NCBI GenBank assembly: GCA_040391135.1
Contig: JBEBYL010000008.1
Span: 1-64,000 of the forward strand
Origin: G025836975 sp040391135
GTDB lineage: Bacteria; Pseudomonadota; Gammaproteobacteria; Burkholderiales; Burkholderiaceae_B
Length of the DNA stretch: 64,000 nt
Direction of reading: 5' to 3'
The position numbers and the translations under genes are program-made. Of the stretch, positions 50,683 to 59,550 are shown piece by piece. How positions within the stretch are numbered: position 1 is the stretch's first letter; each line of letters begins with the position of its first letter. Under the pieces are notes generated by a model. It searched no databases and was not told the origin of the DNA. It worked only from the letters and a program-made list of their open reading frames with translations.

Positions 50683-52398
50683 ATGTCCACCATTTCCACA
50701 TCTGTCGCCACTGGCGGCGAAAGCTTTGCCGACCTGTTTGCCGAAAGTATCAAAAACCAGGACATGAAGTCCGGTGAGGTAATTTCCGCTGAAGTCGTGC
50801 GCATCGACCACAATTTCGTCGTGGTCAATGCCGGCCTCAAGTCCGAGGCCTTGATCCCTCTTGAAGAATTCCTGAACGATCAGGGCGAGCTCGAAGTCGA
50901 AGCGGGTGATTTCGTATCGGTCGCCATCGATTCGCTCGAAAACGGCTATGGCGACACCATCCTGTCGCGTGACCGCGCCAAGCGCCTGTCGGCCTGGCTG
51001 CAGCTGGAACAAGCCCTGGAATCGGGCGAAATGGTTACCGGCACGATCACCGGCAAGGTCAAGGGCGGTCTTACCGTCATGACCAATGGCATTCGCGCCT
51101 TCCTGCCCGGCTCGCTGGTCGACCTGCGTCCCGTCAAGGACACCACGCCCTACGAGGGCAAGACCATGGAATTCAAGGTCATCAAGCTTGATCGCAAGCG
51201 CAACAACGTTGTGCTGTCGCGTCGCTCGGTGCTTGAAGCCAGCATGGGCGAAGAGCGCCAGAAGCTGCTTGAAACCCTCAGCGAAGGCGCTGTGGTCAAG
51301 GGCGTCGTCAAGAACATCACCGATTACGGCGCGTTCGTCGACCTGGGCGGTATCGACGGCCTGCTGCACATCACCGACATGGCATGGCGCCGTGTTCGCC
51401 ATCCTTCGGAAGTCCTGCAAGTCGGCCAGGAAGTCGAAGCCAAGGTTCTCAAGTTCGACCAGGAAAAGAGCCGCGTCTCCCTGGGCGTCAAGCAGCTGGG
51501 CGAAGACCCGTGGGTGGGCCTGGCTCGCCGCTACCCGCAAGGCACCCGCCTGTTCGGCAAGGTCACCAACCTGACCGACTACGGCGCGTTCGTTGAAGTC
51601 GAAGCCGGCATTGAAGGCCTGGTGCACGTTTCTGAAATGGACTGGACCAACAAGAACGTCGATCCGCGCAAGGTTGTCACCCTGGGCGAAGAAGTCGAAG
51701 TCATGGTTCTGGAAATCGACGAAGACCGCCGCCGCATCTCGCTGGGCATGAAACAGTGCCGCGCGAATCCGTGGGAAGAATTCTCCATCAACTTCAAGCG
51801 TGGCGACAAGGTCCGTGGTGCGATCAAATCCATCACCGACTTCGGCGTGTTCGTCGGCCTGCCTGGCGGCATCGACGGCCTGGTTCACCTGTCCGACCTG
51901 TCCTGGACCGAAACCGGCGAAGAAGCCGTGCGCAACTTCAAGAAGGGCGACGAAATCGACGCCGTGGTTCTGGGCATCGATACCGACAAGGAACGCATCT
52001 CGCTGGGCATCAAGCAGCTGGAAGGCGATCCCTTCAACAACTTCGTGGCCACCTACGACAAGGGTGCCGTCGTTCCCGGCGTCATCAAATCGGTCGAGGC
52101 CAAGGGTGCTGTCGTGACCCTGTCGGTCGATGTCGAAGGCTATCTGCGCGCATCCGAAATCTCGGCTGGCCGCGTCGAAGATGCAAGCACGGTGCTGAAT
52201 GTGGGCGACAACGTCGAAACCATGATCGTCAATATCGACCGCAAGACGCGTTCGATCCAATTGTCGATCAAGGCGCGCGACAATGCCGAAACCGCTGACA
52301 CCATCCAGCGCATGTCTGACGCCAGTGCATCGTCCGGCACCACTAACCTGGGCGCCTTGCTCAAGGCCAAGCTGGACCAGCAGCGCGACGACGGTTAA
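50683..52398 (+). CDS. rpsA: 30S ribosomal protein S1
   Basis: A 571-residue protein with six S1 OB-fold repeats, the usual proteobacterial number. The repeats are visible from the recurring pattern VKNITDYGAFVDLGGIDGLLH, VTNLTDYGAFVEVEAGIEGL and IKSITDFGVFVGLPGGIDGL. It delivers structured or weak-leader mRNAs to the ribosome. The leader (50582-50682) has no real Shine-Dalgarno (GGATTTAACTTA), which is typical of rpsA and its autogenous control. The first five codons resemble other betaproteobacterial S1 starts. It continues into ihfB after five bases. Confidence 0.97.
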   Translation: MSTISTSVATGGESFADLFAESIKNQDMKSGEVISAEVVRIDHNFVVVNAGLKSEALIPLEEFLNDQGELEVEAGDFVSVAIDSLENGYGDTILSRDRAKRLSAWLQLEQALESGEMVTGTITGKVKGGLTVMTNGIRAFLPGSLVDLRPVKDTTPYEGKTMEFKVIKLDRKRNNVVLSRRSVLEASMGEERQKLLETLSEGAVVKGVVKNITDYGAFVDLGGIDGLLHITDMAWRRVRHPSEVLQVGQEVEAKVLKFDQEKSRVSLGVKQLGEDPWVGLARRYPQGTRLFGKVTNLTDYGAFVEVEAGIEGLVHVSEMDWTNKNVDPRKVVTLGEEVEVMVLEIDEDRRRISLGMKQCRANPWEEFSINFKRGDKVRGAIKSITDFGVFVGLPGGIDGLVHLSDLSWTETGEEAVRNFKKGDEIDAVVLGIDTDKERISLGIKQLEGDPFNNFVATYDKGAVVPGVIKSVEAKGAVVTLSVDVEGYLRASEISAGRVEDASTVLNVGDNVETMIVNIDRKTRSIQLSIKARDNAETADTIQRMSDASASSGTTNLGALLKAKLDQQRDDG

Positions 52399-52403
52399 TT
52401 GGC

Positions 52404-52769
52404 GTGACGAAGTCGGAACTGATAGCGATTCTTGCCAGCCGCTACCCGCAGCTGGCAGCACGCGATACGGACTACGCCGTTAAAACGGTACTCGATGCCA
52501 TGACCCAGGCCCTGGCCGGTGGTCAGCGCATCGAGATCCGTGGATTCGGAAGTTTTTCCCTGTCCGAGCGTTCGCCGCGCATAGGCCGTAATCCCAAGTC
52601 GGGCGAGAAAGTCATGGTGCCTGGCAAGCAGGTGCCGCATTTCAAGCCCGGCAAGGAATTGCGCGAGCGGGTCGATTCGGCCTACGACGCACAGACCCAG
52701 ACCGACGATGACGGCGGTGAACCCATCTTCACCTTGGGGCAACTCGATACGCGCATCATGCATGGTTAA
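52404..52769 (+). CDS. ihfB: Integration host factor beta subunit
   Basis: A 121-residue HU-fold DNA-bending protein starting at GTG (MTKSELIAILASRYPQL). The beta arm and proline-tip zone GFGSFSLSERSPRIGRNPKSGE is intact, as are VPGKQVPHFKPGKELRERV. It is about 27 residues longer than E. coli IhfB; the extra tail is acidic then neutral (TQTDDDGGEPIFTLGQLDTR). Position directly after rpsA is conserved in proteobacteria and supports beta rather than HU. Confidence 0.95.
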   Translation: MTKSELIAILASRYPQLAARDTDYAVKTVLDAMTQALAGGQRIEIRGFGSFSLSERSPRIGRNPKSGEKVMVPGKQVPHFKPGKELRERVDSAYDAQTQTDDDGGEPIFTLGQLDTRIMHG

Positions 52770-52812
52770 GCCTGATTCGCATCGTTATTGCCATCGCCGC
52801 ATTCGCTGAAAC

Positions 52813-52841
52813 AGGGCCCTCCAACGCGAGGGCCCTTTTCT
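52813..52841 (+). terminator. Terminator of rpsA-ihfB
   Basis: AGGGCCCTC (52813-52821) pairs perfectly with GAGGGCCCT (52828-52836) around CAACGC. TTTTC follows. Confidence 0.88.
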
Positions 52842-52915
52842 ATTTGGCGCATAAGGGGGATTCGGGTCCGATTCCCCTTACAATTGTCGGATTCCCGATT
52901 TATTGGAGTATTCCC

Positions 52916-53239
52916 ATGCGTTACCTGGTTTGGATATTAAGGCTGGTGGTGTTCATTGTTGTCCTGATGTTCGCTCTCAAGAACACCGGCCCGGTGGACG
53001 TAAGCTTTTTTGCCGATCATGTGGTAACAGGCGTGCCCCTGATCGTGGTCATGCTGGCCGTGTTTGTTTTGGGCGTCATCTTCGGCTTGCTGATAGCCGC
53101 GCCGTCCATCATGCGCCGGCGCCGCGAAGCGGCCAAGCTAAGGCGCGAGCTGGTTCGGCTGGAGGAAAAGAGCCGGCAGCCCGCGGTGCCCGCCGCAGCG
53201 GTCGCTCCGGAAACCATTGCGCCTTTGGCTCCCCTGTAA
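52916..53239 (+). CDS. lapA: LapA-family lipopolysaccharide assembly protein
   Basis: A 107-residue inner-membrane protein of the DUF1049/YciS family. Two helices are visible: about 4-23 (LVWILRLVVFIVVLMFALKN) and 41-63 (LIVVMLAVFVLGVIFGLLIA). A cytoplasmic coiled-coil stretch follows (RRRREAAKLRRELVRLEEKS). TTGGAGTATTCCC precedes the ATG. In E. coli LapA works next to LapB in controlling LpxC and lipopolysaccharide levels; the same pair is adjacent here. Confidence 0.9.
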   Translation: MRYLVWILRLVVFIVVLMFALKNTGPVDVSFFADHVVTGVPLIVVMLAVFVLGVIFGLLIAAPSIMRRRREAAKLRRELVRLEEKSRQPAVPAAAVAPETIAPLAPL

Positions 53240-53260
53240 TTCGCAACAAGGTTGAACTCA

Positions 53261-54535
53261 GTGGATTTTGAACCCTGGTGGTTGATATTCCTGCCTTTAC
53301 TATTCGCACTCGGATGGATCGCGGCGCGGGTCGACTTTCGGCAGATGCTTTCCGAAACCCGGTCTTTGCCGAATTCCTATTTCAAGGGACTGAATTTCCT
53401 GCTCAATGAAGAGCCCGACAGGGCCATCGATGCGTTCATCGAGGTTGCCAAGCTGGACCCCGAAACGTCCGAGCTGCATTTTGCGCTAGGCAGCCTGTTT
53501 CGTCGCCGGGGCGAAATGGAGCGCGCCATCAGGGTGCATCAAAGCCTGCTTTCCCGCGCCGATCTGCCGCAGGCCGATCGCGAAAGCGCCCAACATGAAC
53601 TGGCCCAGGATTTCCTGAAGGCCGGCATGCTGGATCGCGCCGAGCAGGCCTTTGAACAGGTCCTGGATACGCGTTTCGCCGTGCCCGCGGTACGCGCCCT
53701 GATACGCATATACGAATCCGAGCATGACTGGCCGCGCGCCATTGAGGCGGTCAAGCGCTTGCGCGCCCTGATCGACGAGCCGGTGCCCCAGTTGGTGCAT
53801 TACCAATGCGAGCGCGCCGTATCGGCCATGGCGGGCAAATCGCCCGACCTGACGGCGGCCAGCCAGGCGCTGGATGCGGCCGACCATGCCGCGACGGCAT
53901 TGCGGGGCCAGGCCCACGGCCAGGCGTCCGAAGCGCGTATCGCCATGCTGAGGGCGCAATTGTCACGCCTGGACAACAAGCCGGAGCGCGAACGTGCCTA
54001 TCTGGCATCGGTACTGACCATCGCTCCCGAGTATGCAAGCCTTATCGCCGGCGACCTGCTGGAATGCTACCGCAAGGTGGGACAGCAGGCTGAAGGACTG
54101 GAGGTGCTGCGGGCGCATTACCTGCGCTACCCCTCGCTGGACATGTTCAATGTGGTTTTCCGTGAACTTCGCGCCCAGCAGGGATACAAGCCGGCCTGGG
54201 CGTTCGCCCGCGAGGCGCTGCGGGCCCACCCTTCGCTGTTGGGCCTGGACAGATTGCTCGAGGCCGAGCTTGCCACCTACGAGGACCACAGCACCCCAAG
54301 CGGCGCGGTGGTCGACGGCAAGAGCCAGGGGGCGCAGGTGTCCACGGTAGCGGCCGATATCGCCTCGGGGGCCGACCTGAGCCTGCTGCGCTCCCTGATC
54401 CACAAGCATACCCAGAGGCTGGACCGCTATGCATGCCGAGTGTGCGGCTTCGAGGCGCGCCACTTCTACTGGCAATGCCCCGGATGCAATTCCTGGGAAA
54501 CCTATGAACCTCGCCGTCTGGAGGAGATGAAATGA
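53261..54535 (+). CDS. lapB: LapB, TPR protein of lipopolysaccharide assembly
   Basis: A 424-residue protein. An N-terminal membrane anchor (FEPWWLIFLPLLFALGWIAAR) is followed by TPR-type helical repeats (for example LDPETSELHFALGSLFRRRG) over about 65-380. The C-terminal rubredoxin-like metal site is CRVCGFEARHFYWQCPGC. In E. coli LapB presents LpxC to FtsH. GTG at 53261, with AAGG nine bases upstream, is the preferred start; a TTG three codons earlier exists. The stop overlaps rfaE1 by four bases. Confidence 0.93.
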   Translation: MDFEPWWLIFLPLLFALGWIAARVDFRQMLSETRSLPNSYFKGLNFLLNEEPDRAIDAFIEVAKLDPETSELHFALGSLFRRRGEMERAIRVHQSLLSRADLPQADRESAQHELAQDFLKAGMLDRAEQAFEQVLDTRFAVPAVRALIRIYESEHDWPRAIEAVKRLRALIDEPVPQLVHYQCERAVSAMAGKSPDLTAASQALDAADHAATALRGQAHGQASEARIAMLRAQLSRLDNKPERERAYLASVLTIAPEYASLIAGDLLECYRKVGQQAEGLEVLRAHYLRYPSLDMFNVVFRELRAQQGYKPAWAFAREALRAHPSLLGLDRLLEAELATYEDHSTPSGAVVDGKSQGAQVSTVAADIASGADLSLLRSLIHKHTQRLDRYACRVCGFEARHFYWQCPGCNSWETYEPRRLEEMK

Positions 54536-55461
54536 TGCCGTTTCCGGCAGAGGCGGTAAGCCGCGTAAAAGTGCTGGTGGCGGGCGATATCATGCTCGAT
54601 CGCTACTGGTTTGGGGAAGTCGATCGCATTTCCCCCGAGGCGCCGGTCCCCGTGGTGCGCGTTGCGCGCCGGGAAGACCGGCTGGGCGGCGCGGCCAACG
54701 TTGCACGCAATATAGTGGCTCTGGGCGCGCAAGCCAGCCTGTTGGGCATAGTCGGCAGCGACGAGGCTGGCGGCAGGGTGGCGGCGCTGGCCCGCGAGGC
54801 GGGCATCAATTCCTGCCTGGTGACCGACGATACCTCGCCCACCACCCTGAAAATGCGTGTGCTGGGACGGCAGCAGCAGTTGCTGCGTGTGGATTTCGAA
54901 GAAGGTCCGGGCATGCAATGCCTGGACAGGCTTGATGCCCTGGCCCGGCAATTGATTGCGCAACACGATATGCTGGTGCTTTCCGATTACGCAAAAGGCG
55001 CCCTGGAGCGGGTCGAGGCCCTGATCGCCGCCGCGCGCGAGGCCGGTGTGCCGGTGCTGGTCGACCCGAAGGGGCATCTGTATCAACGCTATCGCGGGGC
55101 CACCGTCATTACGCCCAACCGTTCGGAAATGCAGGATGCGGTAGGTCGCTGGAAAGACGAGGACGACCTGGAGCAGCGCGCGCAGAAACTGCGGACCGAT
55201 CTGGATCTGGAGGCGTTGCTGGTCACACGGTCGGAGCAAGGCATGACCTTGTTCTCCGAACAGGGCCGTGAGCACACCGATGCGCACGCCCATGAAGTAT
55301 TCGATGTATCGGGCGCGGGTGATACTGTGCTGGCCGCGCTGGCGGTTACACGCGCGGCGGGACTGTCCTGGTTCGATGCCGTGTTGTGGGCCAATCGCGC
55401 TGGCGGCGTCGTTGTAGGAAAGCTTGGAACGTCGGTCGTAACCGCAGGAGAATTGTCATGA
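54532..55461 (+). CDS. rfaE1: D-glycero-beta-D-manno-heptose-7-phosphate kinase (RfaE domain I)
   Basis: A 309-residue PfkB/ribokinase-family enzyme making heptose 1,7-bisphosphate for the lipopolysaccharide core. Marks are VLVAGDIMLDRYWFGEVDRISPEAPVPV, GGAANVARNIVALG and the catalytic DVSGAGDTVLAALAV. Only the kinase half of E. coli HldE is present; the adenylyltransferase half must be a separate gene outside the window. It overlaps lapB and hldD, four bases each. Confidence 0.93.
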   Translation: MMPFPAEAVSRVKVLVAGDIMLDRYWFGEVDRISPEAPVPVVRVARREDRLGGAANVARNIVALGAQASLLGIVGSDEAGGRVAALAREAGINSCLVTDDTSPTTLKMRVLGRQQQLLRVDFEEGPGMQCLDRLDALARQLIAQHDMLVLSDYAKGALERVEALIAAAREAGVPVLVDPKGHLYQRYRGATVITPNRSEMQDAVGRWKDEDDLEQRAQKLRTDLDLEALLVTRSEQGMTLFSEQGREHTDAHAHEVFDVSGAGDTVLAALAVTRAAGLSWFDAVLWANRAGGVVVGKLGTSVVTAGELS

Positions 55462-56453
55462 TAGTAGTAACCGGAGGCGCCGGTTTCATCGGCAGCAATA
55501 TCGTGCGCGGGCTGAACCTGCGCGGCTATACCGATATTCTCGTGGTCGACGACTTGACCGAAGGCGACAAGTTCCTGAATCTGGTCGACGCAAAAATTGC
55601 CGATTACCTGCACAAGGATGACTTCCGGCAGCGCATTGCCAAGGGGCAAATCCAGAATATCGAAGCCATATTCCATCAGGGCGCCTGTTCCGATACCACC
55701 GAGCGTAACGGGCACTATATGCTGGACAACAATTACCGCGTCACGCTGGAGCTGTTCCAGCATTGCCAGGCCAACAATATCCCCCTTATCTACGCCTCGT
55801 CGGCGGCCGTCTACGGCGCCGGGCCGGTGTATGTCGAGGACCCCTTGTATGAATCGCCGTTGAACGTCTATGGCTATTCCAAGTACCTTTTCGATCAGGT
55901 ATTGCGCCGCCATTTGAGCGAGCTTTCCGCCCCCGTCGTGGGCCTGCGCTACTTCAATGTCTATGGACCCAACGAGCAGCACAAGGGGCGCATGGCTTCG
56001 GTCGCCTTCCACAACATGAACCAGTTCCAGGCCGAGAGCCATGTAAGGCTGTTCGGCGGTTGGGACGGTTATGTCGATGGCGGACAATTGCGCGACTTCG
56101 TCTATGTCGACGACGTCGTCGACGTCAACCTGTTCTTCCTCGACCATCCAGGCAAGTCGGGCATATTCAATTGCGGAACAGGACGGGCGCAGCCTTTCAA
56201 CGATGTGGCGCGCACCGTCGTCAATACCTTGCGCGCCAGCCGCGACGAGCCCGAACTGGCCTTGCAGGATCTGGTCGGCAAGAAGGCAATCCAGTACATC
56301 GCTTTCCCGGACGATCTCAAAGGGCGCTACCAAAGCCATACCCAGGCGGACTTGACCCAATTGCGCGCCGCAGGCTACGACAAGCCGTTCCGCGATGTCC
56401 AGACTGGAGTGGCGCAATACGTACGGACGCTGCTGGAGCAAGGCCGGATCTAG
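55458..56453 (+). CDS. hldD: ADP-L-glycero-D-manno-heptose 6-epimerase
   Basis: A 331-residue extended short-chain dehydrogenase. The NADP site is IVVTGGAGFIGSNIVRGLN. The catalytic pair is in VYGYSKYLFDQ with the Ser in YASSAAVYGA. GRMASVAFHNMNQ, LFGGWDGYVDGGQLRDFVYVDDV are HldD-specific blocks. It makes the heptose donor for inner-core lipopolysaccharide. The ATG at 55458 overlaps the rfaE1 stop (ATGA). Confidence 0.95.
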   Translation: MIVVTGGAGFIGSNIVRGLNLRGYTDILVVDDLTEGDKFLNLVDAKIADYLHKDDFRQRIAKGQIQNIEAIFHQGACSDTTERNGHYMLDNNYRVTLELFQHCQANNIPLIYASSAAVYGAGPVYVEDPLYESPLNVYGYSKYLFDQVLRRHLSELSAPVVGLRYFNVYGPNEQHKGRMASVAFHNMNQFQAESHVRLFGGWDGYVDGGQLRDFVYVDDVVDVNLFFLDHPGKSGIFNCGTGRAQPFNDVARTVVNTLRASRDEPELALQDLVGKKAIQYIAFPDDLKGRYQSHTQADLTQLRAAGYDKPFRDVQTGVAQYVRTLLEQGRI

Positions 56454-56621
56454 CGCGCAAGGACAAGGCAATGGCGTGCCAGGGTAGGTTTACGCATGGA
56501 TCATTGCCTGTGCAAGCGCTATCTGTCCGGGAGCGATAGCGGGATCATTGCAGTCAGGAAGCGGCGGGTCCGTCCAGGCGGGCTTGCATGCTTCCTTTCA
56601 CTTCACTATCGGAGGCTGCTC

Positions 56622-57098
56622 ATGAATCCTTTTACTGAATCCACCGTGGCCCGTCCGTGGGCCGAAAAGGCCTGCGCAAAGTTCGGCGGGCCGATACTGG
56701 CCGCGCGGACATCAAGGCGCCGCCATTCGCTGGCTGGCCTGGCGCTGGGCGTGCTGGCCGGCACCGTCTCCATGCATGGATTGGCATTCGCGATCGACGT
56801 CAATGCCGCTACACAGGAACAATTGCGCGAATTGCGCGGCATCGGACCCAAGACAGCACAAGTCATCATTGAAGAACGCGCACGAGGAGGCCGCTACGAA
56901 TCGCTGGACGACCTTTCCGATCGCGTCAAGGGCATAGGGCCGAAAAAAGCGGCCGCGCTGCAAGCGTCGGGGCTTACCGTAGGTTCGGGTCCGGCTTCCA
57001 CTTCGGGTTCGGCCATGGCCGCCACGCCAGGCAAGGCGGGCGACCGGACGCCGGGCATGGGCGCGACTTCGCCACCCAGCCGACCGCGCGCCAAATAG
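56622..57098 (+). CDS. comEA: ComEA-like helix-hairpin-helix DNA-binding protein
   Basis: A 158-residue protein. A long N-terminal segment precedes a hydrophobic stretch (HSLAGLALGVLAGTVSMHGLAFA), a membrane anchor or signal peptide. The ComEA core follows: IDVNAATQEQLRELRGIGPKTAQVIIEER and the second hairpin GIGPKKAAAL. The tail is a Gly/Ser/Pro-rich low-complexity segment. ComEA binds incoming DNA in competence, though many betaproteobacteria carry such proteins without proven uptake. GGAGGCTGCTC precedes the ATG. Confidence 0.88.
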   Translation: MNPFTESTVARPWAEKACAKFGGPILAARTSRRRHSLAGLALGVLAGTVSMHGLAFAIDVNAATQEQLRELRGIGPKTAQVIIEERARGGRYESLDDLSDRVKGIGPKKAAALQASGLTVGSGPASTSGSAMAATPGKAGDRTPGMGATSPPSRPRAK

Positions 57099-57151
57099 CC
57101 GGCACGGCGCTGTCATGCCACGGTCAGGCGCTTGGGTGTATTATTTCCAGC

Positions 57152-58057
57152 ATGAAAAAATACCTCACCATCGAAGACACCATCGGCGCAACACCTCTTG
57201 TACGGCTGCAGCGCATTCCGGGCGAGTTCGGCGAGCGGCGCGGCAACGTGATCCTGGCCAAGCTTGAAGGCAACAACCCTGCGGGCTCGGTCAAGGATCG
57301 CGCGGCCAGCTCCATGATCCGCCGCGCCGAACAGCGCGGCGACATCAAGCCGGGCGATACGCTTATCGAGGCCACCAGCGGCAATACCGGCATTGCCTTG
57401 GCCATGACGGCCGCGGTGCGCGGCTACAAGATGATACTGATCATGCCCGACAACTTGTCGGTCGAGCGGCGGGCGTCCATGACGGCTTACGGCGCCGAAC
57501 TCATTCTTACACCGGCCAATGAAGGCGGAATGGAGTATGCGCGCGACCTGGCGACACGCATGCAGGCCGAGGGCAAAGGCAAGGTGCTGGATCAATTCGC
57601 CAATGCCGACAATCCCCTGGCGCACGTCGAATCCACCGGCCCCGAACTTTGGCAGCAGACCGATGGCCAGATCACCCATTTCGTCAGCGCCATGGGGACC
57701 ACCGGCACCATCATGGGCGTAGGCAGCTACCTGCGGTCCAAGAACAAGGCCATACAGATCGTCGGCGCCCAGCCCGCCGAAGGCTCGCAGATTCCCGGAA
57801 TACGCAAATGGCCCGAGGCCTACCAGCCTGCCATTTATCATCCGGAACAGGTCGATCAATTCGAACTGATTTCCCAGACTGAAGCCGAGGACATGGCGCG
57901 CCGCCTGGCCGCCGACGAAGGCATCTTCGGCGGCATATCGTCGGCCGGAGCCCTGGTCGCCGCCATGCGGGTGGCCGCCCGCGTCGAAAACGCCACCATC
58001 GTATTCATCGTATGCGATCGCGGCGACCGTTATTTGTCGACAGGCGTCTTCAACTGA
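57152..58057 (+). CDS. cysM: Cysteine synthase B
   Basis: A 301-residue PLP enzyme making cysteine from O-acetylserine and sulfide or thiosulfate. The Schiff-base Lys48 lies in NPAGSVKDRAA. EATSGNTGIALAM binds the substrate and GTTGTIMGVG the PLP phosphate. The length and the sequence VGAQPAEGSQIPGIRKW point to CysM rather than CysK. A TATTAT element just upstream (57135-57145) may be its -10. No terminator is obvious downstream. Confidence 0.94.
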   Translation: MKKYLTIEDTIGATPLVRLQRIPGEFGERRGNVILAKLEGNNPAGSVKDRAASSMIRRAEQRGDIKPGDTLIEATSGNTGIALAMTAAVRGYKMILIMPDNLSVERRASMTAYGAELILTPANEGGMEYARDLATRMQAEGKGKVLDQFANADNPLAHVESTGPELWQQTDGQITHFVSAMGTTGTIMGVGSYLRSKNKAIQIVGAQPAEGSQIPGIRKWPEAYQPAIYHPEQVDQFELISQTEAEDMARRLAADEGIFGGISSAGALVAAMRVAARVENATIVFIVCDRGDRYLSTGVFN

Positions 58058-58129
58058 ATGTTCTCCGGGTTCGCGGCGCCGCTCGGCCCGGAGCTGTCTG
58101 CTTAAGCGCAGCGGCTACTTCTTATTCTC

Positions 58130-58198
58130 CAGCGCTAATTAAAGAAATCCTTTAAGACTTTAAGACTATATAAATAGAAATATTAAGTCTTGGCGCTG
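58130..58198. repeat. AT-rich repeat block upstream of the second HAAT operon
   Basis: TTTAAGACT occurs twice in tandem (58151-58159 and 58159-58167). TTAAGTCTT follows as a near-inverted copy (58183-58191). The block is framed by CAGCGC (58130-58135) and GCGCTG (58193-58198). It is a candidate multi-site operator. Confidence 0.55.
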
Positions 58199-58219
58199 CC
58201 CGTTTCTAATTACTACCAT
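58190..58219 (+). promoter_or_regulatory. Candidate promoter of the second HAAT operon
   Basis: TTGGCG (58190-58195) and TACCAT (58214-58219) are 18 bases apart. The -35 overlaps the last repeat of the upstream operator-like block. Confidence 0.4.
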
Positions 58220-58266
58220 ACACAGCTCGTCGCATATGTCATGCGATAGCTTAAGTGGGAAGAAAC

Positions 58267-59484
58267 ATGTCTTTGAATTGGGTACGCCAAGGTATTTTTG
58301 CGACGGCTGCGGTGGCGGTTGCCGCAACGTTTTCCATAAGCGCGCCTGCCATGGCGCAGGAAGTACTGCGGATCGGCGCTCCCTTGCCGCTTACCGGCGC
58401 TCTTGCGCCTGAGGGAACGAAGCTGCGGCAGGGATATGACTTGTGGCTGGATCAAGTCAAAGCGCAGGGCGGCATCAAAGTCGGCGACAAGAGACTGGCT
58501 GTCGAGATGCGGTATTACGACTATCAGTCCAGCACGCCCAAGGCAGTGCAACTGGCCGAGAAATTGATCACTGACGACAAAGTCGATTTCCTGTTCTCGC
58601 CTTTCGGTTCGGGGGCGGCCAAAGCGGCAAGCACGGTTGCCGAAAAGAACGGCGTCCCGCTCCTGGCCTCCAGCGCATCTTCCGCGGAAGTTTTCGACCA
58701 GGGCTACAAAAACCTATTCGGCTTGTATACCGACAACAGCACGCTCAGCGAACCAATAGCCGACCTGGTGAAGGCCAAGATCCCGGGCGCCAAGCGTGTT
58801 GCGATCCTTGCCCGCAACGATCTCTATCCTTTGTCGCTGGCGCATGAATTTGAAAAATCAGCTAAAAAGCGTGGGCTGGAAGTGGTGTATTTCGAGCGTT
58901 ACGCCATCGGTACTTTGGATCATGCCGCCGCGCTTACGCAGCTTGCTGCAAAGCGTCCGGACTGGATTGTGATTACCGGCTACATCAACGACCTGATTCT
59001 TGCACGCAAGCAACTGGCCGATTTGCGTGTTGACGCGCCCGCCCTGACCATGATCAATGGCCCTGCCTACGACGAGTGGATTTCAGCCTCAGGCAAGCTT
59101 GCGGAAAATGTGACGACGGCAAGCTGGTTCCACCCGGTTCTGTCGTACCAAAGCGAAGATGTCTTTGGCTCGACGGCCAAGTTCGTGGAACTGTTCCGTG
59201 CGAAGTTTGGCAGTTCGCCAGATTTCACTCAAGCTTCGGGCGCCGCCGTTGGGGTGATTCTTCAACAGGCGATAGAGCGCGCGGGCAGCAAGGACCGCGA
59301 TGCCGTGCGCGCCGAACTGAAGAAGGGCGGGTTCAAGACCTTTTTCGCGCCAATCTCGTTCGGACCCAATGGAATGGCCGACTCCTATATTCCACCGGTC
59401 TATCAAATTCATGACGGCAAGGTGCAGGTTGTTTATCCCTCCGATATTGCCACAAGTGATTTCCGTGCCGGCATAGGCCACTAA
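58267..59484 (+). CDS. HAAT-family ABC transporter substrate-binding protein
   Basis: A 405-residue periplasmic binding protein. The Sec signal peptide ends at APAMA-Q (Ala30). Family marks are LRIGAPLPLTGALAPEGTKLRQGYDLWLDQV, VDFLFSPFGSGAAKAAS and LLASSASSAEVF. Unlike the first cluster's binder it has no twin arginine. GTGGGAAGAAAC precedes the ATG. It heads a complete operon (LivH, LivM, LivG, LivF) followed by a DsbA-fold isomerase. The context suggests an aromatic or branched acid as ligand, which is inference. Confidence 0.9.
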   Translation: MSLNWVRQGIFATAAVAVAATFSISAPAMAQEVLRIGAPLPLTGALAPEGTKLRQGYDLWLDQVKAQGGIKVGDKRLAVEMRYYDYQSSTPKAVQLAEKLITDDKVDFLFSPFGSGAAKAASTVAEKNGVPLLASSASSAEVFDQGYKNLFGLYTDNSTLSEPIADLVKAKIPGAKRVAILARNDLYPLSLAHEFEKSAKKRGLEVVYFERYAIGTLDHAAALTQLAAKRPDWIVITGYINDLILARKQLADLRVDAPALTMINGPAYDEWISASGKLAENVTTASWFHPVLSYQSEDVFGSTAKFVELFRAKFGSSPDFTQASGAAVGVILQQAIERAGSKDRDAVRAELKKGGFKTFFAPISFGPNGMADSYIPPVYQIHDGKVQVVYPSDIATSDFRAGIGH

Positions 59485-59500
59485 TACACATTCATTTCGG

Positions 59501-59530
59501 GACGGCGGGCGGCATGGAGCCGCCCGTCTT
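59501..59530 (+). terminator. Attenuating hairpin between binding-protein and permease genes
   Basis: GGGCGGC (59507-59513) pairs with GCCGCCC (59519-59525), extended by GAC/GTC. A short T-run follows. Such hairpins raise binding-protein levels over the membrane parts. Confidence 0.6.
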
Positions 59531-59550
59531 TCTGCTTCTGGAGTTTTCCT

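Noticed and set aside
50680..52461. A 593-codon open frame antisense to rpsA
   Set aside because: It mirrors six S1 repeats, giving spurious repeats on the other strand. rpsA is certain.
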